From: RGDT01 sp964630925
GTDB taxonomy: Bacteria; Planctomycetota; Planctomycetia; Gemmatales; Gemmataceae
Length of the DNA stretch: 37,258 bases
Assembly (NCBI GenBank): GCA_964630925.1
Contig: CAZVZK010000098.1
Span: 1-37,258 of the forward strand
Direction: 5' to 3'
Shown here one piece after another: positions 1-8,050 of the stretch (position 1 is the stretch's first letter; every line of letters begins with the position of its first letter). The position numbers and the translations under genes are program-made. The notes beneath the pieces were generated by a model, which searched no databases, was not told the origin of the DNA, and worked only from the letters and a program-made list of their open reading frames with translations.

Positions 1-62
1 TTATCCCGCAACAGATTGGGATTGACTACCCGCGTTGTCTCTTGACGGTATTGGGATTAGCC
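1..62. other. Lower-GC junction sequence replacing the kinase C-lobe
   Basis: These bases are near 50% GC against about 70% next door, and contain two copies of a TTGGGATT word (around 16-24 and 51-58) about 36 bases apart. The kinase reading frame loses family similarity as it enters this stretch. It could be the end of an inserted element whose body lies outside the window, or a misjoin. No transposase is visible, so this is inference. Confidence 0.4.
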
Positions 63-876
63 CCACGGCCACTGGCACGGGCAGCCGTCCGCTCCGCTCC
101 AACACGCGCGAGGCGTCGGTGCCGGGCACGTACTCCATCGCCAGGTACAGCTCGCCCGCCGACGAGCCCACGTCGTGGAAGCGCACGATGTGCGGGTGGT
201 CCAGCTTCGCCAGGACCCGCGCCTCGAGCTTGAACCGCTCCACCGCCGAGGGGTGCTGCGCCCCCTCCGGGTGGATCCGCTTCACCGCCAGGAGGGTTCC
301 CGTCGGGCTGATGGCCCGGTGCACCGTGCCCATGCCGCCGCCCCCGATCACATCGAGCAGGAGGTAGCCCGCCACCGTCTGGGCGTGGGCGTCGGCCAGC
401 GGCCGGCAGTTGGCGCAGACGAGCGCGCCCGGCGGGGCGGCGAACTTGCCGCAGGCGGGGCACACGCCCCCGCCCGGCGGCTTCGTCGGGTGCAGATAGA
501 CGTTGTCCGGGGCGATGGTGGGCAGATAGAAGTGGCCGTCGGGGGGGGCGTGGTCGATCGTCGCCTCGTCCACCAGACGCACGCGGATCGTGGTGTGGCC
601 GGCGCGGATCAGGTCGCCGTCGCGCAGGTCGTGGCTCTGCACCCGGAGGCCGTTGACGAAGGTGCCGCCGCGGCTGTTCACGTCGTAGAGGCGGCACAGC
701 GGCGGGTTCACGTCGATGAGGAAGTGCTGCCGCGAGACGTGGAGGTCCTTGCCGCCCTCGGACTTGAGGCGGAAGTGCGCCCGCGAGGACCGCCCGACGA
801 GGAAGCGGTCCCGCTCCTTGAAGGTGAACGACTGGCCCTTGTGCGGGCCGCCCTCGACGGTCAGGGTGATCGCCAC
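1..876 (-). pseudogene. FHA-domain Ser/Thr protein kinase, truncated
   Basis: The N-terminal part is an FHA phosphothreonine-binding domain with the GRSSRAHF, SRQHF and GGTFVNG motifs. A zinc-ribbon-like CPAC...CANC pair follows, then the N-lobe of a Hanks-type kinase: glycine loop GGGGMGTVH, the ATP-binding lysine in LLAVKRI, helix C in RFKLEARVL and the hinge LYLAMEY. The chain then leaves the family pattern (after PVPVAVG) and stops about 20 residues later, so HRD, DFG and the whole C-lobe are missing and it cannot be an active kinase. The change coincides with a clear fall in GC content at about positions 1-62. The likely start is GTG at 876, overlapping the 3' end of the FHA-ABC gene by 16 bases; a longer reading frame upstream only shadows that gene. 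It is the last gene of a sigma factor/FHA-ABC/FHA-kinase run. Whether the break is an insertion or an assembly join cannot be told here. Confidence 0.8.
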
Positions 877-3311
877 ACGCCGAGCCTCCGGGGCCGGGGC
901 CGCCCCGCCGCGTCCTGCCACCACAGGGCGATGCCGGCCGCCGCGGCGAACGCCGCCGCGTGCAGCAGCACCGCCAGCGCCGCCCACCCCATGGACGGCG
1001 ACGCCGGCCGGACGTACCCCGCCAGTGTATCAGGCAGGCCGCCAACGAGCGCGCGGTAGCCCCAGTATGCCGTGATCAGCCCGCGGCCCAGGAGCCGCGC
1101 CGGGCCCTCCAGCTCGACCAGGGCGTCGGCCAGGATGATCTGCGGGATCAGCACCAGCGGCACCAGCGCCACCGCCACCTCCTCCGTCGCCGCGAACACC
1201 GACAGCAGCAGCCCCAGCGCCGTCCCCGTCACCGCCAGCAGCGCCAGCACCCCCGCCGACGCCCAGCCGAAGCCCGGAGGCCGGCACGCCGCCCACACGA
1301 CCAGCGACAGGAGGAGCGCCTGGACCGTCGCCAGGGCGGCGCGCGTCAACAGGCGCGACGTGAGGAATGCCGAGATGAGCTGGCCGGCGGCCCGCTCGCG
1401 CGCGTACACGGGCCGCTCGCCGACGACCGCCTTGGCGGCGTTGTTGCACCCGAACCACACGCAGCACACGTCGAGGAGGAACAGGAGCATGGCCGACCGC
1501 GCCGCCCGCTCCGGTGCCAGCTCGTGCCGGCCCACGTCGCCGAACACCAGCCACAGTAGCGCGCCGACGAGGAGGCACTGGCCGAGCATCGTCAGCAGCG
1601 CCGCCCGGTCGCCGGCCAGCACGTCGACCTCGCGGCGGACGAGGATGTACGTCTGCCGGAAGAAGTCGAGCATCGACGGCGCCGCCCGCCGCGGCGGGCG
1701 TGCATCATCCCACGGCTCAGGCGGCTCCGCCGGGCGGAAAAGTGCCTGGAACAGCGCCTGCCACTCCTCCGGCTTCTTCTCGGCGAGTTTGGCGTACACC
1801 TCACCCAGGCGTGTGGCGCCGAAGTAGGCCGCCGCCTCCGCCGGGGTGCCGCTGAACGCCAGTCGCCCGCCGGGCGCGAGGACGGCCACGCCGTCGCAGC
1901 TCTCCTCGACGTGGGCGAGGGAGTGCGTGATGCACACGACCGTCACGCCGTCGCCGGCCAGCCGGCAGAACAGCGCCATCATGTCGCGGTCCGACTGCTC
2001 GTCGAGGCCGGACGTGACCTCGTCGAGGAACAGCAGCGTCGGCCTGGCGATCAGCTCGACGGCCAGGCCGACGCGGCGGCGCTGCCCGCCGCTGAGGAGT
2101 CGGATGAGTTTGTGCCGGTGCTCCGTCAGCCCCACCGTCTCCAGGGTGGCGACGACGGCGGCCTCGCGCTCCTCCGGCGACGTGTCGGGCGGCAGGCGCA
2201 ATTCGGCGGCGTATTCGACGGTCCGCGCGACGGTGAGCGTCTCGTGCAGGGCCTCGCGCTGGGCGACGTAGGCGATGCCGCCCTTCAGCTCGTCGTAGCG
2301 GCGGTGCAGGTCGATGCCGCCGACCAGCACCTTCCCCTCGTCCACGGGGGCCCGCCCCGACATGGCCCCGAGGAGAGTCGACTTGCCACAGCCCGATGGC
2401 CCGAGCAGGCAGACGAAGGAGCCGGGGGCGATGGCCAGGCTGACGCCGTCGAGCAGCGTGATCCCCCCGGCGACGCGGCGCGAGAGGGACCGCGCCTCCA
2501 GGGCGACGCCCTCGGACGGGGCGGTGAGCGGGGCGAGGGCTTCTCCCGTGTAGCGCAGGCGGTAGGGGCCGACGGTGACGGCGTCGCCGGCGCGCAGGCG
2601 TTTGGGCTGGTCCAGACGCTCGCCGTTGACGAAGGTGCCGTTGGCGCTGCCCAGGTCGGTGATCCACGCCTCGCCCATGCGGACGTTGACGGCGGCGTGG
2701 CGGCGTGACACCATCGGGTGCGGCAGTGCGACGCCGTCGGCGCCGGGGGCGCGGCCGAGCGTCAGCTCGCCCTCGCGCAGGGCGATGCCGGCGGTCTGCG
2801 CCTCCTGAATGCTGCCCGAGGCCAGGACGGTGGGCGCCGGCCCCTGCTGGTGGAAGCGGAACCGGCTGTGCCCCGCCTCGATGACGGCGCCGGCCTCCAG
2901 CGGCAGTTTGGCGTAGACCGGCTGTCCACCGCAGCGGGTCGGGTTGGTACGCGAGAGGTTCTCCAGCACGAACCGGCCTCCCTCGTGGACGATGCGGAAC
3001 TGCTCGCGCGAGCAGCCCAGGTCGTGCACCGGGATGTCGGCGTCGGGCGACCGGCCGACCGCGAACGGCGCCACCCCGAGCGGGTGGTGCTTGCCCGTGG
3101 CGAGGTCGAGGAGGGAGGCGTTGGCCCGGTACTCTTCCTCCAACTTGCGGAGCTGGCGCAGCAGCTCGGCCCGCGCCGGGCCGGGCAGTGGGATGAGGTG
3201 CTCCTCTGGCGGGGGTGACTCCCCCGCGCGGAGGCGGGCCTCGTAGACGTCACAGGCCGCGTCGATGCGGGCCAGGTCCTGGGGCGAGAGGCGGGGCTCT
3301 GGCACGGGCAT
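861..3311 (-). CDS. ABCG-type transporter fused to two FHA domains
   Basis: An 816-residue half-transporter. Residues 1-60 resemble the N-terminal leader of planctomycete Ser/Thr kinases (DRICD-like helix, then RAELLRQL and LEEEYRA). FHA 1 spans about 76-152 and FHA 2 about 178-252 (GRAPGADG, SRRH at 202-205, NGTFVNG). The ATPase runs about 270-500, with Walker A GPSGCGKST (304-312), signature LSGGQRRR (406-413), Walker B LLFLDE (426-431) and switch His463. About six membrane segments of the ABC2 type occupy 570-800. FHA 1 has SREQ in place of SRxH, so its phosphopeptide binding may be weak. The gene starts 46 bases after the ECF sigma gene ends and overlaps the kinase gene. A transporter controlled by phospho-threonine recognition, possibly served by the neighbouring kinase, is a reasonable inference; the substrate is unknown. 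Confidence 0.9.
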   Translation of the reverse strand: MPVPEPRLSPQDLARIDAACDVYEARLRAGESPPPEEHLIPLPGPARAELLRQLRKLEEEYRANASLLDLATGKHHPLGVAPFAVGRSPDADIPVHDLGCSREQFRIVHEGGRFVLENLSRTNPTRCGGQPVYAKLPLEAGAVIEAGHSRFRFHQQGPAPTVLASGSIQEAQTAGIALREGELTLGRAPGADGVALPHPMVSRRHAAVNVRMGEAWITDLGSANGTFVNGERLDQPKRLRAGDAVTVGPYRLRYTGEALAPLTAPSEGVALEARSLSRRVAGGITLLDGVSLAIAPGSFVCLLGPSGCGKSTLLGAMSGRAPVDEGKVLVGGIDLHRRYDELKGGIAYVAQREALHETLTVARTVEYAAELRLPPDTSPEEREAAVVATLETVGLTEHRHKLIRLLSGGQRRRVGLAVELIARPTLLFLDEVTSGLDEQSDRDMMALFCRLAGDGVTVVCITHSLAHVEESCDGVAVLAPGGRLAFSGTPAEAAAYFGATRLGEVYAKLAEKKPEEWQALFQALFRPAEPPEPWDDARPPRRAAPSMLDFFRQTYILVRREVDVLAGDRAALLTMLGQCLLVGALLWLVFGDVGRHELAPERAARSAMLLFLLDVCCVWFGCNNAAKAVVGERPVYARERAAGQLISAFLTSRLLTRAALATVQALLLSLVVWAACRPPGFGWASAGVLALLAVTGTALGLLLSVFAATEEVAVALVPLVLIPQIILADALVELEGPARLLGRGLITAYWGYRALVGGLPDTLAGYVRPASPSMGWAALAVLLHAAAFAAAAGIALWWQDAAGRPRPRRLGVWRSP

Positions 3312-3357
3312 CCTCCTGGGGCTACCGGTGTCCCTCCGCGTCGGGGGGCGCCGGCCC

Positions 3358-3942
3358 TCAGTCCTCCTCGGTCATCCCCTCCCAGATGGCGCGGATGCGC
3401 TGCAGCTTGCGCTCGACCGTCGCATGCGAGCATTCGAGCCGGGCCGCCAGCTCGGCGTTGCTCAGCCCCTCCAGCTTCCCCGTCGCCAGGGAGCGCAGCC
3501 CGTCGGGGAGGGCCTCCAGGAGGACGCGGCACTGCTCGGCGACCTCGGCGGCGAAGGCCGGCGACGGCTCGCGGCCGATGACCTCGGCGAATCCCACCGC
3601 CTCCCCCAGGGCCGAGTCGCCGCGGACACGCCCCCCGCCGCGCTTCTCGCGGCGCTCGTGTTGTTTGAGGTCGGCCGCCTTGCGGGCCGTCAGCAGCACC
3701 AGCACCTGCCACAGGTCGTCGCGCCCGTCGAGACGCGGGAAGCGCCCGGCCTCCGCCCCGCGCACGAAGCTGTCGAAGGCGGCGAGGGCCACGTCCTCCT
3801 CGTCGGCGGCGCGGCGTGGCAGGCCGGCCAGACGCACGCGGGCCAGGCGGACCAGACGCGGGTAGTACGCCTCCCACAGGCCGCGGACCGCCTCGTGGTC
3901 GCCGTCCTTCACGCCGCCGACAAGATTGGTGATGTCGCCCAT
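3358..3942 (-). CDS. ECF-family RNA polymerase sigma factor
   Basis: A 194-residue group 4 sigma factor. Region 2 covers roughly residues 15-95, with the core-binding/-10 segment around DEEDVALAAFDSF. Region 4 covers about 130-190, ending in a helix-turn-helix (NAELAARLECSHATVERKLQRIR). Planctomycetes encode many ECF factors, and many lie beside Ser/Thr kinases; here the FHA-ABC transporter and FHA-kinase follow on the same strand. No classical anti-sigma gene is adjacent, which fits control by phosphorylation but does not prove it. The ATG at 3942 has no obvious Shine-Dalgarno sequence, so the start is less certain than the gene. Confidence 0.88.
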   Translation of the reverse strand: MGDITNLVGGVKDGDHEAVRGLWEAYYPRLVRLARVRLAGLPRRAADEEDVALAAFDSFVRGAEAGRFPRLDGRDDLWQVLVLLTARKAADLKQHERREKRGGGRVRGDSALGEAVGFAEVIGREPSPAFAAEVAEQCRVLLEALPDGLRSLATGKLEGLSNAELAARLECSHATVERKLQRIRAIWEGMTEED

Positions 3943-3991
3943 CGATGATCAGGATATGTCCGGCACCGCGGCGCGTCACCCGGCCCGCCGC

Positions 3992-4552
3992 TCAGGGGCC
4001 GGTGACGAAGACGCCGCCACCGCCGTCGCCGCCGCCGCCCCCCGACAGGCCGGAGGCCCTGTGCGTGGGGTGGTGGTGTTCGTCGAACTGCTCGACGCGG
4101 CGGAGGATGGCGGCGGCCTCGTCGTGGCGTGCGCCGGCCTGGACCGCCACCACGCATCGCCCCGAGTGCAGTTGGCGCTCGCAGTGGTGGGCCTCGTCCT
4201 CCGGGACGTTGAGGCCCAGGAGTGCGCCGACCAGCCCCCCGCCGGCCCCGCCCGCAGCCGCGCCGCCGAGTGCTGCGGCCATGAGGCCGCCGGCGGCCAC
4301 GGCGCCGCCCGGCAGTGCGATTAGAATCAGGCCGAGGGCGGCGCCCATCGCGCCGCCGACGGCGGAGCCGATGGCCGCCCCCTTGCCCGCCTCGGACTCC
4401 GGCACCTCGGGCACGTCGTCGGGCCGCTGGTCGGCGGCGATGAGTCCGATCTGGCCGTCGGCGAACCCGGCAGCGCGTAGCTCATCGACGGCCTTCGTGG
4501 CGTGCGCGAGGTCCGTGAAGACCCCGACCGCCGTGTCCCGATCCTGTGCCAT
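3992..4552 (-). CDS. General-stress-type protein with glycine-zipper segment
   Basis: 186 residues. The first 45 (VGVFTDLAHATKAVDELRAAGF, then IGLIAADQ) resemble the ferredoxin-like YflT/GSP17M domain of general stress proteins. A long Gly/Ala-rich hydrophobic stretch at about 58-115 looks like a glycine-zipper membrane hairpin. A second alpha/beta part follows (CVVAVQAGARHDEAAAILRRVEQF), then a His-rich and Gly-rich tail. Such proteins are widespread in soil bacteria, but their biochemical role is not established. The gene is monocistronic: the sigma gene downstream on this strand begins 50 bases past its stop. Confidence 0.7.
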   Translation of the reverse strand: MAQDRDTAVGVFTDLAHATKAVDELRAAGFADGQIGLIAADQRPDDVPEVPESEAGKGAAIGSAVGGAMGAALGLILIALPGGAVAAGGLMAAALGGAAAGGAGGGLVGALLGLNVPEDEAHHCERQLHSGRCVVAVQAGARHDEAAAILRRVEQFDEHHHPTHRASGLSGGGGGDGGGGVFVTGP

Positions 4553-5127
4553 GTGCAGCCCCCTCCCGGTGTCGGTGATCTTACACGGCCCGACTGAAAA
4601 GACACTGCTCGCAGGAGGTACACCCCGACTCGCCCCCAGCCGTGGGCCGGCCGTGCCCCGCCCCGGATGGAGGCGGATGGATGCCGATCAGTGAAGGGAA
4701 CGAACCTCCGAGTGCGGACACACACGATGGAGGCGCATGGACGCCGATCAGTGAAGGAAACGAACCAGGGAAACGAACTTCCCCGCCGCAAATGCAAACA
4801 GCAGAACGACTTGAGGAAGTTCGTTTCCCGACCCCCCTCACACCCCCCCCCGCGCGATGGGAAACGAATCGCCCCGGCCGTGCGTGCCCTGGCGCATTGC
4901 CCCGAGAGTGGTGACGCCGTGCGGGTCGCCACCGAAGCCCCAACGATCTCACACCTCCCATGCCGCCCCAAGCGGCGCCCCCGCCCTGGAACCAGGCCCT
5001 TCGCGTGTCGCGCCAACGAGGAGTGTCACTGAAAACGGCGTGCCAGGAATCGCGCGTTACGGCGCGGACGGCGGGCGTGCCTTGATGGGCATTGCACTCA
5101 CGATCCGTTCCGCACGGAGATGACCAC
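4553..5127. other. 575-base gap with direct and inverted repeats
   Basis: No convincing gene is seen. The left end holds the leader of the stress-type gene on the minus strand. The middle (4667-4869) holds the repeats described in a separate entry. The right end leads into the plus-strand signal-peptide gene at 5128. Open frames here simply translate the repeats. Confidence 0.6.
4667..4869. repeat. Repeat cluster built on GGGAAACGAA words
   Basis: A 40-base unit at 4667-4706 recurs at 4727-4766 with 37 of 40 bases identical (period 60). Next is a perfect 15-base inverted repeat, GGGAAACGAACTTCC at 4768-4782 against its complement at 4815-4829, with a 32-base spacer. A further GGGAAACGAA lies at 4859-4868. 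Five copies of the same word in about 170 bases suggest either a dispersed intergenic repeat or binding sites for one regulator; the sequence does not decide between them. Confidence 0.75.
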
Positions 5128-6105
5128 ATGGCGCAGACACGCCTGCCGGGGTGGCTGGCCGCTCTGGTTGCATTTACCTTGTTCGGTGGCTCGGCCTACG
5201 CCGCGCCGGCCGAGGGGCCTCCCTTCACCCTCAAGGAGGTGCTGTCCGGCAAGTCGGGCTGGCTGCTCGACGACGCAGAGGCCGTCCTCGTCGTGGACGT
5301 AAAGGCCGTGCTGGGGGTGCGTCCGCTGGCGGAGAGCGGCGTCGCGGGCCTGATCGCCGGCTGGGCCATTTTCAGCCCGTTGCCTGAAGCCGACTTCGTC
5401 CGGAGCCTGTCGGGCGTCGTCGTCTCGATGTCCAGCGTGATGGACAAAGAGAAAGGCAAGGCGCGGATGGTACTCTTCGGTGACTTCGACGTGCGGAAAC
5501 TGACGGCGGCCTTGAAGAAGGTCGAGGGCGTCGAGCACACCAGGGAGGGAAAGATCGACCTGTTCGCGTACAAGACGCCCAACGATCAGAAGCTCTACGG
5601 GGCGTTCGTCGGGAAGACGGCGATTGTCGTCACCAACACAAAGGAGTTGACCCTGGCCCTCGCCAAGGACGGCCCTCCGAAGGCGTCGCGCCAGGGCGAG
5701 GAGATGCTCGCCGCCCTGAAGCGGCTCACGGGCGAGGAGTGCGTGGCGCTGGCGCTGCCCGTCTCAGCCGAACTGAAGAAGCAGGCGGTGGCGAACCCCG
5801 CCGTAGCCGCCGCCTTGAAGTCGCTCACGAGCCTCTCGGTCACCCTGACAGACGGCACGGCCGTGGAGCTGGCCGTCACCGGGCACACGACGGACGCGGC
5901 CTCTGCGAAGAAATTGACCAACCAGTTGACGGGCTTGAAGGCGCTCGGCGACGCCTTCCTCGGCATGATGGACAACGTCCCACAGATTTACAAGGATCTG
6001 TTCGATGCGATCACGATAGACAACACCCGCGCGACGGTGAAGGTCGGCCTGAAGATCACGACGAAGGACTTCAAGGCGCTGATGAAGGAGAGGGGCATCC
6101 GATAG
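5128..6105 (+). CDS. Secreted protein of a tandem paralogue family, single-domain
   Basis: 325 residues from ATG 5128, preceded by GGAGAT; an upstream TTG start is less likely because ATG 5128 begins directly with a signal peptide (hydrophobic LAALVAFTLFGG, cleavage near YAAPA). The mature part is one copy of a domain of about 290 residues repeated four times in three adjacent genes. Landmarks are SGKSGWLLDDA, VDVKAVL, RPLAESG, a FGDFDVRKL strand, YGAFVGKTAIVVT, DGPPKASRQ, LTGEECVALALP, LTGLKALGDA and NTRATVKVGLKIT. The pattern recalls planctomycete secreted proteins of unknown function in which a short self-reporting strand alternates with helices. No catalytic signature is visible. The neighbouring paralogue begins 30 bases later. 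Confidence 0.85.
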   Translation: MAQTRLPGWLAALVAFTLFGGSAYAAPAEGPPFTLKEVLSGKSGWLLDDAEAVLVVDVKAVLGVRPLAESGVAGLIAGWAIFSPLPEADFVRSLSGVVVSMSSVMDKEKGKARMVLFGDFDVRKLTAALKKVEGVEHTREGKIDLFAYKTPNDQKLYGAFVGKTAIVVTNTKELTLALAKDGPPKASRQGEEMLAALKRLTGEECVALALPVSAELKKQAVANPAVAAALKSLTSLSVTLTDGTAVELAVTGHTTDAASAKKLTNQLTGLKALGDAFLGMMDNVPQIYKDLFDAITIDNTRATVKVGLKITTKDFKALMKERGIR

Positions 6106-6135
6106 GCGATCCCTGCACAAGGTGGAGGTGAGGAC

Positions 6136-8046
6136 ATGCGCGAAGAGCGAGCGTCCGTCATGCTGTGGCAAGCCGCCCTGGCGGCGCTGGCGCTGCTCCA
6201 GGGGGCCGCACCTGCCGCGCCGGCCGAGGCACCTCCCTTCGATCTCAAGGACACCCTCTCCGGGAAGTCCGGCTGGCTGCTGGACGACGCCGAGCTGATC
6301 CTCGCGGCCGACGTGAAGGCGCTCATCCACGCGCGTCCGCTGGCCGACTGCGGCCTGTCCGCCGTGATCGACGGCTGGCTCGTCTTCAACCCGTCGCCGG
6401 AGGCCGACTTCCTCCGCGGCCTGTCGGGCGTCATCGTGTCGGCGTCCGGGCGGAAGGCCCGGATGGTGCTGCGCGGCGAGTTCGACGTGGGGAGGCTGAC
6501 GGCGGCGCTCAAGAAGCCCGGCTTCGCCAAGCACTCGAGAGATGGCGAGATCGACCTGTTCGAGCTGACGACACCGCAGGGGCAGACGTTCCACGCGGCC
6601 TTCCACGGTAAGACAGCCCTGATCGTCACCGAGAGCAGGGAGGCGACGTTGGCGCTGGCCCGCGACGGCCCGCCGAAATCATCCCGGCAGCGCAAGGAGA
6701 TGCTCGCCGCCCTGAAGGTGTTCACCGGTGAGGAGTGCGTGGCGGCGGCGCTCGTCGGGGACGAGATGAAGAGCCGTACCCGCCCCCTCCCCGTCTCGGC
6801 CACCACCGCCGAGGCGCTCACCGCCATGACCCTGTCCGTGACGGCCGGCGACGATTTCAGGCTGGACACCTTCCTTCACTTGAAGAACGAAGCGGCCGCG
6901 AGGACGTTGAAGGAGGACCTAGCCGGCCTGATGGAGCAGTTTGACTCGGCCATCGAGAAGAGTGGCGGCCTCCCCGAACCCTCCAAGAGCTTGTATCGGT
7001 CGGTGCGGATCAGGGGCGGCCGCGAGCTGGTCAGCGTCGGGCTGAAGGTCACGGGGAAGACGGTGGGGATGCTGGTCAAGGGCATGCCGGGTCTTACTGA
7101 GGTGAAGCCCGGCGCGGCGGCGGCCGCCCTCCTCCAGGTACTGCGGACGGCCGCCGTGGCCCCCACCCCGTTCCTGAAGGATGTGCGCTCCGGCACGTCG
7201 GGCTGGCTCAGGGACGACGCCGGCCTCGTCTTCGCGACGGACGTCAGAGGCCTGCTCTGGTCGCGGCCGCTGGCGGAGAGCGGGTTGGCTGGGCTGGTCA
7301 CCGCCAGGCTGCTGTTCGACCCGTCGCCGCCCGCCGCGTTCGCCAGGGGCCTGTCGGGGGTGATCGTCTCGGCGTCCGGCCTGGGTGACGACTGGCGGTC
7401 CCGCGTCGTCCTGCTGGGGGAATTCGACGTGGAGGGGATGTCGGCGGTGCTGCGGAGGTCCGATGTCGTGACCGCCGAGAAGGTCGGCGGCGTGGAGGTC
7501 TTCAAATGGAAGGAGCCGCCGCTGTTCGGCGCGTTCGTGGGGAAGACGGCCTTCGTGGTGACGCGCGATGAGAAGGAGACGGTGGCCCTCGCCCGCCACG
7601 GCCCGCCGAAGGCGTCGAAACAGCGCAAGGAGATGACGGCGGCCCTCAAGCGGTTCACGGGCAAGGAGTGCGCCGTCCTGGCCTTGCACATCTCCGACCC
7701 GATCCGGAAGGCCGCCGGGGGCAACGAGTCGTTCGCCGTGTTCTTCAACTCCCTGGACAGCGTGACGCTGGCGCTGGTGGAGGACAAGGATCTTGCACTG
7801 ACCATTGTCCTTCAGGGGAAGGACGAGGCGGGGGCAAAGAAGGTGGAGACGCAACTGATCGGCCTGAAGGCGCTCATCGACGCAGCCGTCAGCATGATGG
7901 ACAGCATCCCTCAACCGATCAAGGACATGATCGAGGCCATCAAGATCGAGCGAACGCGCGACAAGGTGACCGTCGGCATGAAGATCACGGCCGGTGTCGT
8001 CAAGGCAGTGATGAAGTGGCTGATCCCATCCGTAAACCGAAGGTGA
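6136..8046 (+). CDS. Secreted protein with two fused copies of the paralogue domain
   Basis: 636 residues, ATG preceded by GGAGGTGAGG. A signal peptide lies near residues 10-32 (an internal ATG at 6163 would put it at the very N-terminus). Copy 1 is about residues 35-315 and copy 2 about 346-636. The linker before copy 2 (AAALLQVLRTAAVAPTP followed by FLKDV) resembles the signal-peptide end and first residues of the single-domain paralogues, which suggests two formerly separate genes were fused. Copy 1 is the more diverged: it lacks the GLGDDWRSR segment found in copy 2 and in the next gene. Function unknown; export to the periplasm or outside is inferred from the leader. Confidence 0.85.
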   Translation: MREERASVMLWQAALAALALLQGAAPAAPAEAPPFDLKDTLSGKSGWLLDDAELILAADVKALIHARPLADCGLSAVIDGWLVFNPSPEADFLRGLSGVIVSASGRKARMVLRGEFDVGRLTAALKKPGFAKHSRDGEIDLFELTTPQGQTFHAAFHGKTALIVTESREATLALARDGPPKSSRQRKEMLAALKVFTGEECVAAALVGDEMKSRTRPLPVSATTAEALTAMTLSVTAGDDFRLDTFLHLKNEAAARTLKEDLAGLMEQFDSAIEKSGGLPEPSKSLYRSVRIRGGRELVSVGLKVTGKTVGMLVKGMPGLTEVKPGAAAAALLQVLRTAAVAPTPFLKDVRSGTSGWLRDDAGLVFATDVRGLLWSRPLAESGLAGLVTARLLFDPSPPAAFARGLSGVIVSASGLGDDWRSRVVLLGEFDVEGMSAVLRRSDVVTAEKVGGVEVFKWKEPPLFGAFVGKTAFVVTRDEKETVALARHGPPKASKQRKEMTAALKRFTGKECAVLALHISDPIRKAAGGNESFAVFFNSLDSVTLALVEDKDLALTIVLQGKDEAGAKKVETQLIGLKALIDAAVSMMDSIPQPIKDMIEAIKIERTRDKVTVGMKITAGVVKAVMKWLIPSVNRR

Positions 8047-8050
8047 CCCC

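Noticed and set aside
57..78. Reading the kinase tail as a natural short isoform
   Set aside because: Loss of similarity coincides with a composition change and removes all catalytic C-lobe motifs; the tail has no family resemblance.
4667..5032. A 121-codon frame in the repeat-rich gap
   Set aside because: It only translates the intergenic repeats (60-base period), lacks a ribosome-binding site and has no recognisable domain.
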